Assembly: GCA_015489255.1 (NCBI GenBank)
Contig: WGAD01000065.1
Span: forward strand, 1-5,429
Length of the DNA: 5,429 bases
From: Anaerolineales bacterium
Lineage (GTDB): Bacteria; Chloroflexota; Anaerolineae; Anaerolineales; Villigracilaceae
Direction of reading: 5' to 3'
Positions 1-5,196 of this stretch are shown in pieces. The notes beneath the pieces were generated by a model that was not told where the DNA came from, searched no databases, and saw nothing but the letters and a program-made list of their open reading frames with translations. Every line of letters begins with the position of its first letter. The stretch's first letter is position 1. Made by a program: the position numbers and the translations under genes.

Positions 1-872
1 GTGGCAGCATCGGCCAACATCCACTGGATGGCCTGATAGTTGGCGATCGGCTGCCCAAAGGCGGAGCGTTCCTTCGCGTAGTCAAGGGCGGCATCCAGGG
101 CTGCCTGCGCCAGGCCGACGGACAGGGCGCCAATGCTGATCCGCCCGCCGTCGAGGGTGATGAGTGTTTGTTTCAAACCGCGTCCTTCTTCTCCGAGAAG
201 GTTGTCCAGCGGGACGCGCACGTCCTCATAGGTCAGCGCATGGGTTTGCGAACCGTGCAACCCCATTTTCTTTTCCGGCGGATGGATGGTGAGGCCGGGC
301 GTGTCGGCGGGGACGATGATCATGCTCAGGGCGTGGCTGTCGCGCTGCGGCGCGGTGCGCACCAGGGTGATGATGTAATCGGCGATGCTGGCGTTGGTGA
401 TCCACATTTTGGCCCCGTTGATCACCCATTCGTTGCCGACTTTCTCGGCCCGGGTTTGCACGCCCTGCAAATCGGAGCCGGCGCCGGGTTCCGTCAGGGC
501 CAGGGCGGCCAGGCGTCCCTGCCCGCTGACGACGGGAGGCAAAAATTTCGCTTTTTGTTCTTCCGTGCCAAACATGACGATGGGCGCGCAGCCGAGGCCA
601 TTGTGAGCAGCGATGGCGAGCGCCGTGGAGCCGCAGCCCCACCCCAATTCCTCGATGGCGATCGCCATGCTGACGGCGTCCACCTCTGCGCCGCCATATG
701 CTTCGGGGACGGGCATGCCCAGCAATCCCAGGGCGCCCATTTTGCGCACGGCTTCCCAGTTGAACTGGCCGCTTTCGTCCACCTCGCGGGCCTTTGGCTT
801 GACCTCGGCGGCGACGAAATCGTGTACGGCTTTTTGCCACAGACGTTGTTCTTCGCTCAGGTTGAAATTCAT
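1..872 (-). CDS. Acyl-CoA dehydrogenase, SCAD/isobutyryl-type (C-terminus missing at window edge)
   Basis: This is an FAD-dependent acyl-CoA dehydrogenase, which makes the alpha-beta double bond in acyl-CoA thioesters and passes electrons to electron-transfer flavoprotein in the cytoplasm. I read the frame by hand from the ATG at 872 to the left edge: about 290 residues with no stop, against roughly 380 in the family, so some 90 C-terminal residues are outside. Family signature ALTEPGAGSD lies at about 125-134, MWITNA (FAD/beta domain) at 156-161, and the C-terminal-domain motif DYAKERSAFGQPI at 264-276. Residue 243, in LDGGRIS, is Gly; isovaleryl- and long-chain enzymes carry their catalytic Glu there, so the base should instead be the usual late Glu near residue 365, in the missing part. 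This favours short-chain/butyryl/isobutyryl-type enzymes; exact substrate is not determined. It follows the DUF2007 gene by 37 bases and sits downstream of a branched-chain amino acid importer, which fits amino-acid or short-chain acyl-CoA breakdown. Confidence 0.93.
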   Translation of the reverse strand, partial: MNFNLSEEQRLWQKAVHDFVAAEVKPKAREVDESGQFNWEAVRKMGALGLLGMPVPEAYGGAEVDAVSMAIAIEELGWGCGSTALAIAAHNGLGCAPIVMFGTEEQKAKFLPPVVSGQGRLAALALTEPGAGSDLQGVQTRAEKVGNEWVINGAKMWITNASIADYIITLVRTAPQRDSHALSMIIVPADTPGLTIHPPEKKMGLHGSQTHALTYEDVRVPLDNLLGEEGRGLKQTLITLDGGRISIGALSVGLAQAALDAALDYAKERSAFGQPIANYQAIQWMLADAA

Positions 873-875
873 GGT

Positions 876-885
876 CTCCTCCTCC
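876..885 (-). promoter_or_regulatory. Shine-Dalgarno of the acyl-CoA dehydrogenase gene
   Basis: On the minus strand the purine run GGAGGAGGAG ends three bases before the ATG at 872, and its upstream GGAGG units lie at normal spacing. It fixes the start of the acyl-CoA dehydrogenase and suggests strong independent translation initiation rather than reliance on coupling to the gene upstream. Confidence 0.75.
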
Positions 886-909
886 GTTTGGCAGTATGGT
901 GCGGGCGGG

Positions 910-1155
910 TCAGTCGCTGGCTTCTTCGTTGCGGCTGAAGCGTTCCAGCAATTGCTGGGCGGCGTTGAGTTGATGCCGCGGCACGAAGATTTGCGTCTCG
1001 GCCAGCCCGTTGATCAAGGTGGGAAAGGCGTGGCGCCCGACGGCCTCTTGAAAAAGCTCCGCCGGAATTTCATACGCTTCCAATACCGATTTGAAGATCT
1101 CCGCTTTGACTCGATCGTGCATTACCGTTAAACAAACCCATTGGACATTGGACAC
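910..1155 (-). CDS. DUF2007-like small protein (putative signal-transducing family), GTG start
   Basis: An 81-residue cytoplasmic protein resembling the DUF2007 family, which Pfam labels a putative prokaryotic signal-transducing protein; no biochemical role is established. The visible family pattern is an N-terminal strand with aromatic residue (QWVCLT, 5-10), a helix with KAEIFKSVLEAYEIPAEL at about 17-34, and a C-terminal strand plus helix (IFVPRHQLNAAQQLLE, 56-71). The GTG at 1155 is chosen because GGAG lies 8 bases upstream and because starting at the internal Met12 would delete the first strand of the fold. No Cys or His cluster, signal peptide or membrane segment is seen. It begins only four bases after the YwiC-like stop and its ribosome site lies inside that gene, so translation is probably coupled. 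The family assignment is by pattern memory and should be treated as likely rather than certain. Confidence 0.72.
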   Translation of the reverse strand: MSNVQWVCLTVMHDRVKAEIFKSVLEAYEIPAELFQEAVGRHAFPTLINGLAETQIFVPRHQLNAAQQLLERFSRNEEASD

Positions 1156-1159
1156 AAGG

Positions 1160-1984
1160 CTATCTCCAGACGAGAATGAACAGCAGCGTGAACAGGCTGC
1201 TGACGAACAATTGACGCAGGCCGATGCGGGTCGGCTTTTGGCCGGTGGCCGGATGGGTGAGCCCCCAGAGTACCTCGGCCCATTGTAGCAGATAGGGGAT
1301 GAACAGGCCCTGCGGGGCCAGGTGGACGGCGCTTAGCCCGATCGCCAGGACCAGGTTGAAGGAGGTGTACAGCAACGCCCGCCCGCCCATGCGCCAGCTT
1401 TCCGCGGGCGTGGGCGGGGTTTTCAGTTCGCGCTGGGCCAGGCGGAAGTAGGCGTAAACAATGGAGGCGGCGGCTTGTAGCCAAAGCAACAGCCAGAGCT
1501 GCCAGCCGCGCGGGTCGTAGCCGCCTTCGCCCAGCCAGAGCGCCGCCGGGGCGGCCAGGGCCAGCACGCCGGAGGCTACGATCTCCAATCCAGCCTGACG
1601 GCGTTCTGCCCGTCGGGCGACCAGGCGCAGGTGCCAGCCGAAGACGAGGATGGCCGGCAAAGACAGGTAGAGCAGGTAACCGTGTCCCAGGTAGAGCAGG
1701 TGCGCCAGCGCGCCCAAAGCCACAGCTCCGTACAGGGCGGCCCAAAAGAGGGCCGCCGGCCGGTCGGTGGGCCGCCGGCGCTTGCTGTAAATCTTCACCA
1801 GGATGGTGATCGGTTGACGGAGGAGAAAGGCTGCCAAAGCACCAACGACCAGGCTGATGGTGGCTCCGGTCCAGTGACGGGCGCTGAACAGCCCTACCAG
1901 CAGGGGGCTGAACAAAAAGACCCAGGAACCGTGATCTTGAGGCAGAGCGACGTGTTTTTTGAAGAAAGATGCGGTGTTGTTCAT
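1160..1984 (-). CDS. YwiC-like multi-spanning membrane protein
   Basis: A 274-residue, very hydrophobic protein of the YwiC-like family, named after an uncharacterised Bacillus subtilis protein; its function is unknown. Recognisable family marks are the N-terminal LPQDHGSW at 14-21, just before the first membrane segment, a basic loop ITILVKIYSKRRRP at 59-72, a second basic loop around 118-131 (WHLRLVARRAERRQ begins at 117), and THPATGQKPTRIGLRQ at 243-258 followed by a last membrane helix. Likely spans are roughly 21-34, 42-56, 79-98, 104-119, 134-152, 162-180, 205-222, 227-243 and 258-273. The ATG at 1984 is the only usual start after an in-frame TGA at 2021-2023, yet it has no Shine-Dalgarno; the leader even contains CCTCC. 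Two hairpins lie just upstream, and it follows the CBS-ACT gene by 70 bases. Its stop overlaps the ribosome site of the DUF2007-like gene. Confidence 0.82.
   Translation of the reverse strand: MNNTASFFKKHVALPQDHGSWVFLFSPLLVGLFSARHWTGATISLVVGALAAFLLRQPITILVKIYSKRRRPTDRPAALFWAALYGAVALGALAHLLYLGHGYLLYLSLPAILVFGWHLRLVARRAERRQAGLEIVASGVLALAAPAALWLGEGGYDPRGWQLWLLLWLQAAASIVYAYFRLAQRELKTPPTPAESWRMGGRALLYTSFNLVLAIGLSAVHLAPQGLFIPYLLQWAEVLWGLTHPATGQKPTRIGLRQLFVSSLFTLLFILVWR
1164..1167 (-). promoter_or_regulatory. Shine-Dalgarno supporting the GTG start at 1155
   Basis: GGAG on the minus strand, eight bases before the GTG at 1155. It is embedded in the last codons of the upstream gene (TGG AGA TAG), so a ribosome terminating there covers the site. 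This decides the start of the DUF2007-like gene and implies translational coupling. Confidence 0.65.
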
Positions 1985-2007
1985 GGGCGCAGGGAGGTTA
2001 AGCGCCC
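1985..2007 (-). promoter_or_regulatory. Small hairpin abutting the YwiC-like start codon
   Basis: In the transcript, GGGCGC (2007-2002) can pair with GCGCCC (1990-1985), leaving an 11-base loop UUAACCUCCCU. The 3' arm ends directly before the AUG at 1984. Its 5' arm shares three bases (2005-2007) with the 3' arm of the larger stem-loop, so the two cannot both form completely. The inverted repeat is seen directly; a role in controlling initiation is inference, and 6 bp of GC-rich pairing can occur by chance in such DNA. Confidence 0.3.
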
Positions 2008-2040
2008 GCAGGGCAGTCTGTCAGCAGACCGCCCTGCGGG
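2005..2040 (-). promoter_or_regulatory. Strong intercistronic stem-loop after the CBS-ACT gene
   Basis: An inverted repeat CCCGCAGGGC/GCCCTGCGGG encloses GTCTG/CAGAC with a four-base loop. In the minus-strand transcript it forms 16 bp including one G-U wobble at 2030/2015, whereas plus-strand RNA would have an A-C mismatch there; that points to function in the direction of the genes. It begins 14 bases after the CBS-ACT stop. No U-run follows, so it is not a textbook intrinsic terminator; it could be a weak or U-less terminator, a barrier protecting upstream mRNA from 3' exonucleases, or part of a leader control for the YwiC-like gene. Confidence 0.6.
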
Positions 2041-2054
2041 GAAAGGTTGGCCAA

Positions 2055-2702
2055 TCAGATGCAGCATTCGCGGATATCAATGATCGATTGAACGGCCGGT
2101 TCAATGGCTTTGTGCAAGGTGTCGCGGTCTACGCCGGTTACCTTGAAGGTCACCAGGCGGGTATCTGCGGAGTCGCCGGCGAATTGCCCAAAGGCGATGA
2201 AGCTGCCTCCGCTTTCGGCGACGGCCTGGGTGATGGCGGCCAGCTCGCCGGGCTTGTCGGGCACCAGGGCGGTGACGCGGACGCCCATTTCGCGCGCACC
2301 CATCAGTTCGAGGAAGATCTTGAACAGGTCGGTTTCAGTGATGATCCCGACGACGCTGTCTCCGCGCATGACTGGCAGGCCGCCGATTTTGTTGTCTGCC
2401 ATGATGCGGGCGGCTTCCTCAATGGGGGTGTCTTCATTGACGGTGATGACGGTTTTGCTCATCACATCTTTGACTGCGATCTTGCTGAGCAGGTAGTTCA
2501 ATTCCCAGACGCTCAGCGTGGTTGCCTGGGAGGGCGAGGCGTTGAGCAGATCGGTTTTCGAAATGATGCCGACCAGTTTGCCGCCCTCAACAACCGGCGC
2601 GCGGCGGATGTGTTCTCGCTTGAAGAGTTCCAGCGCGTCGTGGATGGGCATATCGGGTCGGACGGTGATGACGGGGTGCGACATGCGTTCGCTGACTAAC
2701 AT
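2055..2702 (-). CDS. CBS-CBS-ACT domain protein (AcuB-like architecture)
   Basis: A 215-residue soluble protein with two CBS domains and a C-terminal ACT domain, the same layout and nearly the same length as Bacillus AcuB. CBS1 spans about 1-60 with GIISKTD at 45-51; CBS2 about 74-132 with the matching GIITETD at 119-125; the ACT domain about 141-213 with the typical DKPGELAAI at 149-157. Paired CBS domains usually bind adenine nucleotides and ACT domains usually bind amino acids, so a sensor or regulatory role is likely; no catalytic or DNA-binding domain is present, and its partner is unknown. Two adjacent cysteines (213-214) sit just before the C-terminus. The ATG at 2702 follows AAGGAGG. 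The gene begins 55 bases after livF and is on the same strand, suggesting that it senses the amino acid supply delivered by that importer. True orthology to AcuB (acetoin use) is not supported by context, so no symbol is given. Confidence 0.88.
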   Translation of the reverse strand: MLVSERMSHPVITVRPDMPIHDALELFKREHIRRAPVVEGGKLVGIISKTDLLNASPSQATTLSVWELNYLLSKIAVKDVMSKTVITVNEDTPIEEAARIMADNKIGGLPVMRGDSVVGIITETDLFKIFLELMGAREMGVRVTALVPDKPGELAAITQAVAESGGSFIAFGQFAGDSADTRLVTFKVTGVDRDTLHKAIEPAVQSIIDIRECCI

Positions 2703-2708
2703 GGGAAG

Positions 2709-2715
2709 CCTCCTT
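2709..2715 (-). promoter_or_regulatory. Shine-Dalgarno of the CBS-ACT gene
   Basis: AAGGAGG on the minus strand lies six bases before the ATG at 2702, an essentially consensus site that supports this start. Flanking GAAG and CTTC could form a weak 4-bp stem presenting it, but that is too short to count as a regulatory element. Confidence 0.75.
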
Positions 2716-2756
2716 CAGAAGACAGAAAAGAAAATAACTTGCAGGCTCACATTCTT

Positions 2757-2762
2757 ATTATA
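2757..2762 (-). promoter_or_regulatory. Possible -10 element for the CBS-ACT gene
   Basis: A perfect TATAAT occurs on the minus strand across the tandem stop codons (TAA TAA) of livF, in front of an AT-rich stretch (about 2718-2740) unlike the GC-rich surroundings. A start about seven bases downstream would give a leader of roughly 50 bases. No TTGACA-like -35 box is visible 16-18 bases upstream and there is no TGn extension, so this is only a candidate internal promoter; the hexamer may be an accident of the TTA-TAA-TAA codons. Confidence 0.22.
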
Positions 2763-3468
2763 AACCGAGATAGGCAGAACGGATGTGTTCATTTTGCATC
2801 AGTTCCCGCGCCGGGCCTTCCATTTCCACCTTGCCGTGGGAAAGCACGAAGGCGTAGTCGCTGACGGCCAGGGCCATTTGGACGTTTTGTTCCACGAGCA
2901 GAATGGTCAGCCCGGTCTTCTTCAGTTCGCGCAGGCTTTCAAACAACTGCACCACCAGCACTGGCGCCAGACCGAGCGAGAGTTCATCAATCATCAGGAC
3001 TTTGGGGCTGGCCATGATACCGCGGGCGACGGCCAGCATTTGTTGTTCGCCGCCGCTCATGGTGCCGGCCTTTTGGCGGCGCCGCTCCTTCAGGCGGGGG
3101 AACATGGTGTACACCATCTCCAGGTTGCGGCTCATGTGGGCGCGGGCATGAGGCGGAGTTGCGCCCATCTCCAGGTTTTCTTCCACCGTCATATCGGTGA
3201 AGAGCTGGCGGCCTTCCGGCACCATGATCAACCCCAGGTCGGGGCGTCGGTGGGCGGGCATTTTGCCGATGTTGCGCCCTTCAAAAATGATGTTCCCTTG
3301 CCAGGGTTTGAGCAAACCGGTGATGGTGCGCAGGAGGGTGGTCTTGCCCACGCCGTTGGCGCCAACCAGCGAAGTGAGCTTGCCCGGTTGAAGGGACATT
3401 GTGACGCCCCAGAGGATTTGCACCTCGCCGTAACCGGTGGCGATGTCGCGGACTTCGAGAATGGCCAT
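2758..3468 (-). CDS. livF: Branched-chain amino acid ABC transporter ATPase LivF
   Basis: A 236-residue full-length LivF-type ATPase, one of the two cytoplasmic nucleotide-binding subunits that drive branched-chain amino acid import. Walker A is GANGVGKTT at 36-44, the LivF hallmark VPEGRQLF at 83-90, the ABC signature MSGGEQQ at 137-143, and Walker B VLMIDE at 157-162. Two family-style deviations are seen: the Pro that normally follows the catalytic Glu is Leu (DELSLGLAP), and the switch His is Gln194 (LLVEQNV), as is usual in LivF. The start at 3468 lies one base after the livG stop, with AGGAGGAG inside livG. The gene ends in tandem TAA codons. Substrate is inferred from family: Leu/Ile/Val most often, but HAAT-family systems also carry amides, urea or other compounds. 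Confidence 0.95.
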   Translation of the reverse strand: MAILEVRDIATGYGEVQILWGVTMSLQPGKLTSLVGANGVGKTTLLRTITGLLKPWQGNIIFEGRNIGKMPAHRRPDLGLIMVPEGRQLFTDMTVEENLEMGATPPHARAHMSRNLEMVYTMFPRLKERRRQKAGTMSGGEQQMLAVARGIMASPKVLMIDELSLGLAPVLVVQLFESLRELKKTGLTILLVEQNVQMALAVSDYAFVLSHGKVEMEGPARELMQNEHIRSAYLGL

Positions 3469-3469
3469 G

Positions 3470-4228
3470 TCAGTTCTCCTCCTGCATCAGACGGTTGGCA
3501 ATTTCCGGGTCGCCCAGGTAGGCTTCGATCACCTGCGGGTTGTTGACGATCTCTTCCGGCGTGCCCTCGGCGATCTGTTGGCCGTAGTCGAGCACGATCA
3601 GGCGGTCGGAGACGTTCATGATGGCGTGCATGACGTGTTCGATCATGATGATGGTGATGCCCTGTTCACGGATGGCTTTGACCGTCTCCACCATGCCGGC
3701 GATCTCCGATGGGTTCAGGCCGGCCAGCACCTCGTCCAGCAGCAAGAGCGAGGGGCGGGCGGCCAGCGCGCGGGCCATTTCCAACCGTTTTTTCTGGGCC
3801 ACGTTCAGGCTTTTGGCCAGTTGGTCGGCGCGTTCCGCCAGGCCGACAAATTCGAGCACTTCGCGGGCGGTCTTTTCGGCGTTGGGCAAGGCTTCGTTGT
3901 GTTGGCCGTAGCAGGCGCCCAGCATGACGTTTTCCAGCACGCTCAAATCATTCAGCGGTTTGACGATCTGGTGGGTGCGCGCCATGCCCATGTGGGCCAG
4001 TTCGTAGGTGCGGCGATGGGTGATATCCTCGCCGCGAAAGAGGATGCGCCCGGCGCTAGGGGCATAAACGCCGTTGATGACGTTGAAGAGCGTGGTTTTG
4101 CCGGCGCCATTGGGGCCGATCAATCCCATGATTTGCCCGGCAGGCAGGTCGAAGGTCACGTCTTTCAGGGCTTGCAAGCCGCCGAAAACCTTCGAGACGC
4201 CCTGCACTTGGAGAATCAAATCCTTCAT
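3470..4228 (-). CDS. livG: Branched-chain amino acid ABC transporter ATPase LivG
   Basis: A 252-residue LivG-type ATPase, partner of LivF under the LivH/LivM membrane channel. Walker A is GPNGAGKTT at 38-46, the LivG Q-loop ARTHQIVKPL at 83-92 with Gln87, Walker B LLLLDE at 161-166 followed by VLAGLNPSE, and the switch His198 in MIEHVM. The extended C-terminus with EGTPEEI and NPQVIEAYLG at about 221-239 is typical of LivG. The ABC signature is degenerate, LNVAQKKRLEMARAL at 141-155 in place of LS-GGQ-like sequence. I recall LivG relatives with LxLAxRKRLE-type signatures, so this is probably a subfamily trait rather than damage. Start is the ATG at 4228, overlapping the livM stop as ATGA, with GGAAGGT about six bases upstream. 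Confidence 0.95.
   Translation of the reverse strand: MKDLILQVQGVSKVFGGLQALKDVTFDLPAGQIMGLIGPNGAGKTTLFNVINGVYAPSAGRILFRGEDITHRRTYELAHMGMARTHQIVKPLNDLSVLENVMLGACYGQHNEALPNAEKTAREVLEFVGLAERADQLAKSLNVAQKKRLEMARALAARPSLLLLDEVLAGLNPSEIAGMVETVKAIREQGITIIMIEHVMHAIMNVSDRLIVLDYGQQIAEGTPEEIVNNPQVIEAYLGDPEIANRLMQEEN
3476..3483 (-). promoter_or_regulatory. Shine-Dalgarno of livF inside the end of livG
   Basis: AGGAGGAG on the minus strand encodes part of the last residues of LivG (QEEN) and sits at good distance from the livF ATG at 3468. With the TGA-C-ATG junction it marks translational coupling of the two ATPase genes, expected to keep them in balanced amounts. Confidence 0.7.
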
Positions 4229-5196
4229 GGCAGCACCTTCCTGAGTTTCGGGTAGCGGTCATGCAGCCAGCCGATCAATCCCTTGGGGATGAAGAGCACG
4301 ATGCCCAACAGGATGATGCCAGAAACGGCCAGCTGGATGTTTTTGAACACCGGGTTGATGAGCAGTAAGCCGCGCAAGCCCTGGTACAACCCGGCGCCCA
4401 AGATGGGGCCGAGCACGGTTCCCTGACCGCCAAGCATCACCATGACGATGGATTCGATGGAGGAATGGAGAGGAAAGGCGTTGGCCGGTTCGATGAACCC
4501 GTTTTTGAAGAAGAAAAGCGCGCCCACCATGCCAGGGATGATGGCCGAGAGGACATAGGCATAGGTCTTGGCGCGGGGGGTGACCACGCCGATGACCTCG
4601 GCGGCGTCTTCATCTTCGCGGATGGCGAGCAAACCCAGCCCGAATTTGGAGGTCTTGACCAGGTAGCTGAGGATGACCGCCGCAGCGGTCAGCCCGGCCA
4701 TGATCCAGAACGTCATCTGAAAGACCTGGGCCGGGCCGCCGTAATCTTTGTACACCTGAAAGTTCAGGTTCATGCCGATCGGCCCGCCGAAAGGCTCAAA
4801 ATTGTTGATGAAGGCGCGTACCGCCTCGTTGATGCCAATGGTCGCCAGGGCAAAATAGGCGCCGCGCAGGGGCAAGATGGCTGCGCCCAGCAGCCAGGCG
4901 AGCAGACCAGCCGCCGCGCCGCCGGCCAGCAAGGCGACCCATAACGATTGCTGTTGAACGCTGATCAGATAAAAGCCGACATACCCGCCCAGACCAAAGA
5001 AAACGATGTGCCCAAAGCTGACGTAGCCGGTGTAACCCAGCAAAATGTTCAGGCTGGCAGCCAGCGCGATGGCGCGCAAGATGACGAAGGCGGTTTCGCG
5101 GTCGGTGGCCTTTTGCGTGTAGAGCGGCCAGATGACGATGAGGGCGACCAGCAACAAGCTGAATATCAGCCCGAAGGATTGCTTGAATCGGCTCAT
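4225..5196 (-). CDS. livM: Branched-chain amino acid ABC transporter permease LivM
   Basis: A 323-residue inner-membrane permease that pairs with LivH to form the import channel. Hallmarks are NILLGYTGYVSFGH at 50-63 and the following glycine-rich span, LRGAYFALATIGINEA at 120-134 region, the cytoplasmic coupling segment GLGLLAIREDEDAAEVIG at about 186-203 (contact site for the ATPases), and SIESIVMVMLGGQGTVLG at 256-273 region. Membrane spans are roughly 8-26, 38-57, 62-82, 86-112, 115-131, 165-182, 213-233, 250-278 and 288-306; the C-terminus ends with a basic tail. The start at 5196 overlaps the livH stop as ATGA, with GGGAG upstream; the stop overlaps the livG start in the same way. It looks intact and of normal length. 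Confidence 0.95.
   Translation of the reverse strand: MSRFKQSFGLIFSLLLVALIVIWPLYTQKATDRETAFVILRAIALAASLNILLGYTGYVSFGHIVFFGLGGYVGFYLISVQQQSLWVALLAGGAAAGLLAWLLGAAILPLRGAYFALATIGINEAVRAFINNFEPFGGPIGMNLNFQVYKDYGGPAQVFQMTFWIMAGLTAAAVILSYLVKTSKFGLGLLAIREDEDAAEVIGVVTPRAKTYAYVLSAIIPGMVGALFFFKNGFIEPANAFPLHSSIESIVMVMLGGQGTVLGPILGAGLYQGLRGLLLINPVFKNIQLAVSGIILLGIVLFIPKGLIGWLHDRYPKLRKVLP

Noticed and set aside
168..938. Plus-strand open frame (256 codons) opposite the acyl-CoA dehydrogenase
   Set aside because: It is antisense to a clear acyl-CoA dehydrogenase frame that I translated throughout; composition is Gly/His/Asp-rich without family motifs.
1128..1745. Minus-strand open frame (205 codons) overlapping the YwiC-like gene in another frame
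   Set aside because: Arg/Pro/Gly-rich out-of-frame reading of a GC-rich membrane protein gene; the overlapping frame has the YwiC-like motifs, membrane spans and a well-placed stop.
1750..1779. 11-base direct repeat GGGCCGCCGGC at 1750-1760 and 1769-1779
   Set aside because: It lies within the YwiC-like coding sequence, in a stretch coding for Arg, Pro and Ala (RRPTDRPAAL); GC-rich codon use explains the repeat.
1959..2699. Plus-strand open frame (246 codons) opposite the CBS-ACT gene
   Set aside because: It is the antisense of two CBS domains and an ACT domain; its repeated Gly-Asp-Asp strings come from the antisense of conserved CBS codons.
2758..2763. Leu in place of Pro after the catalytic Glu of LivF (DELSLGL) and degenerate LivG signature taken as signs of decay
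   Set aside because: Both genes are full length, uninterrupted and tightly coupled, and I recall similar variants in functional LivF/LivG subfamilies, so inactivation is not supported.
3437..4255. Long plus-strand open frame (272 codons) opposite livG
   Set aside because: It mirrors livG almost exactly, is rich in His, Gln, Asp and Val as antisense frames of GC-rich genes are, and has no recognisable domain. LivG on the other strand has every ABC motif.
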